This document shows, one piece after another, positions 63,039-64,000 of a DNA stretch of 64,000 nucleotides. The notes beneath the pieces are model-generated. The model saw nothing but the letters and a program-made list of their open reading frames with translations, was not told the DNA's origin and made no database searches. Position 1 is the stretch's first letter. Each line of letters opens with the position of its first letter. The position numbers and the translations under genes were made by a program. The stretch is taken from assembly GCA_910575665.1 (NCBI GenBank), contig CAJTFB010000009.1, positions 1 through 64,000 of the forward strand, in the 5' to 3' direction. The DNA comes from Eubacteriaceae bacterium. Lineage in GTDB: Bacteria > Bacillota > Clostridia > Lachnospirales > Lachnospiraceae.

Positions 63039-63180
63039 GCCTATCCCACCACCGGACTGCCCTTCCCATATGTAACACAGGTAAGTCTGGATTCCCCATC
63101 GTAAGTATACTGCAGGGAAAGTTTTGTGTCACCCCCACTTTTACCGCAAAAGCAGACTTATTGCCACTCTCTTTCGCTAT
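63039..63180 (-). pseudogene. Rhs gene relic (minus strand)
   Basis: Read on the minus strand it contains NKSAFAVKVG, then (after a frame change) GDTKLSLQYTYDGESRLT and GSPVVG followed by a stop. This matches KKSAFAVKVGDDTKLSLHY, then YDGESKLTAVTDENGSQVVG, in the intact Rhs protein (DNA 51050-51200). About 47 codons are left. Confidence 0.9.
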
Positions 63181-63186
63181 TTTATC

Positions 63187-63212
63187 AAAAACTTTTTCGT
63201 TTTTACCCACTT
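63187..63212. repeat. 26-bp direct repeat, copy 2
   Basis: Second exact copy of the repeat at 60340-60365, right next to the Rhs relic. Confidence 0.8.
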
Positions 63213-63459
63213 GATCTTATATTTTCCCTTAGACAGCTTTTTTTTAAAATGCTTTCTGCTTATTATCTTTTCTATACTTACTGCTGTTTGCTCTTACAGG
63301 AAACAAGCATTTTGGTACTTTTGCATATCCTCTTACTTTTTCCCATTTTCCTTTCTCATACCTATACAACGTAAATACAGTATTCTCCAAATCGGAATGT
63401 TCTGATACCATTCAGTATTTTTACCCTTTTCTATATCCTGCTGTTTTTTGATGAATTAA

Positions 63460-63541
63460 CTGAGGAGAACATTACCCAAAACATGACAGATGCCGGGGGT
63501 AATATTCTGTCCGAGACAAGTACAACCATCCGGGGAAAAAC
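63460..63541 (+). pseudogene. Rhs gene relic (plus strand)
   Basis: Plus-strand frame reads ENITQNMTDAGGNILSETST then TIRGKT, matching TITKTVTDVGGNTLSQTSTA then IRGKN of the intact Rhs protein. It is in the opposite orientation to the intact gene and to the other relic, and abuts the 3' end of the gene at 63559. The stretch 63213-63459 between the relics is AT-rich and holds no gene I can support. Confidence 0.85.
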
Positions 63542-63558
63542 CGTAATATTTCTTATTG

Positions 63559-64000
63559 TTAACTTCTTTGAGTTATCTCAAAAATATGTTTTTCATGATT
63601 ATATTGCTCAATACATTCCTTTATTTTTGAATAAACATCATGCTTTTCATAAAAAATAAATATATCCATATGATCTGATGGTGCAATAATAAATTTTTCT
63701 TTTTCAAAAACAAACGCTACAAATGCATAATATCTTAACGTAGCTTCTACAAATAAAGGTATAACTGGTGAATCTTTAGAGACATATATTCCGCAATTCC
63801 CCCTATTATTAATATCATTTTCTCTTAATATTCTATCTAGTAACTTTGCCTTTTTTCTATCTGTGATCCACTTCTCATTTTCTTTTATTATTAAACATTC
63901 ATTACTATCAATACAGTTAAAAATGCTTTTTAGTAATTCCATCACACATGCTTCTTTTTTTCTATATATTTCATACTTCTCCTTACACCAATTTACAACT
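63559..64000 (-). CDS. partial small protein, immunity-like, cut by the window edge
   Basis: The frame is open from the stop at 63559 to the right edge (over 146 codons), continuing past the first internal start codons (VVNWCKEKYEIYRKKEACVM, then ELLKSIFNC), so the true start is outside the window. The protein is AT-rich in DNA, cytoplasmic in character and has no known motif; blocks include ENEKWITDRKKAKLLDRIL and IIAPSDHMDIFIFYEKHD. A decayed copy of its last 20 codons lies at 47943-48006, at the end of the Rhs operon, and an Rhs fragment abuts its stop codon. Both contexts suggest an immunity gene of an Rhs cassette. Confidence 0.7.
   Translation of the reverse strand, partial: VVNWCKEKYEIYRKKEACVMELLKSIFNCIDSNECLIIKENEKWITDRKKAKLLDRILRENDINNRGNCGIYVSKDSPVIPLFVEATLRYYAFVAFVFEKEKFIIAPSDHMDIFIFYEKHDVYSKIKECIEQYNHEKHIFEITQRS

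Overview
This window looks like a chromosomal segment of a Gram-positive, strictly anaerobic clostridium, most likely a gut Lachnospiraceae. Evidence: strong GGAGG ribosome-binding sites with some TTG/GTG starts, an isoleucine T-box upstream of an IleS2-type synthetase, ThiC, a SpoIID/LytB protein, PqqD-like proteins and long secreted proteins with Lys-rich Big2-type domains. I saw no tRNA, rRNA, CRISPR array or intact insertion sequence. Most genes are on the minus strand.

Layout. 0-1.3 kb: a nitroreductase and a divergent HxlR regulator with a perfect palindrome between them. 1.3-7.7 kb: a large secreted protein (two CBM2-like domains, calcium-binding repeats, VWA domain, C39-like cysteine peptidase end) followed by four tandem, nearly identical membrane-anchored genes with an exact 780-bp period and alternating A/B/A/B subtypes. 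This arrangement resembles an effector with an immunity array. 7.7-22.6 kb: mostly housekeeping, with glgP, ileS with its T-box, an HD-domain protein, a secreted subtilase, a YihY-type membrane protein, a SpoIID/LytB protein, thiC and a DinJ/RelE-type toxin-antitoxin pair.

22.7-31.8 kb: scattered genes resembling peptide-maturation machinery, without the usual core enzymes: an S26-type signal peptidase, a PqqD-HPr-kinase fusion, an ABC exporter, a nucleotidyltransferase, and a small protein with a leader-like, non-hydrophobic N-terminus under its own strong promoter. A decayed glycosidase gene and a decayed AraC gene lie among them. 30.3-47.7 kb: an exopolysaccharide locus of the Pel type. 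The main operon runs PqqD, an epimerase-like/PelD-like fusion with a degenerate GGDEF domain that keeps an RxxD motif, PelE-like, a polytopic membrane protein, DUF2194, PelF, PelG, DUF2304, two further glycosyltransferases and DUF4832. A flippase and a second DUF4832 protein lie next to it. A cyclic-di-GMP-controlled surface polymer is the natural reading, and the two PqqD proteins suggest that a peptide-processing function is tied to it.

47.7-64 kb: a secreted Rhs (YD-repeat) system in operon order DNRLRE/Kelch protein, membrane-anchored small protein, 2,049-residue Rhs protein, lipoprotein. The C-terminal ~220 residues of the Rhs protein look like a GH75 chitosanase-type hydrolase and are AT-rich like the lipoprotein gene next to them, as expected of a swapped toxin/immunity cassette. 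Fragments of other Rhs genes and of an immunity-like gene lie at both ends of this region. A Ham1-type NTP pyrophosphatase and a secreted tandem-esterase protein lie between the Rhs operon and the relics.

All functions come from reading motifs by eye. No database search was run, and starts were chosen from visible ribosome-binding sites.
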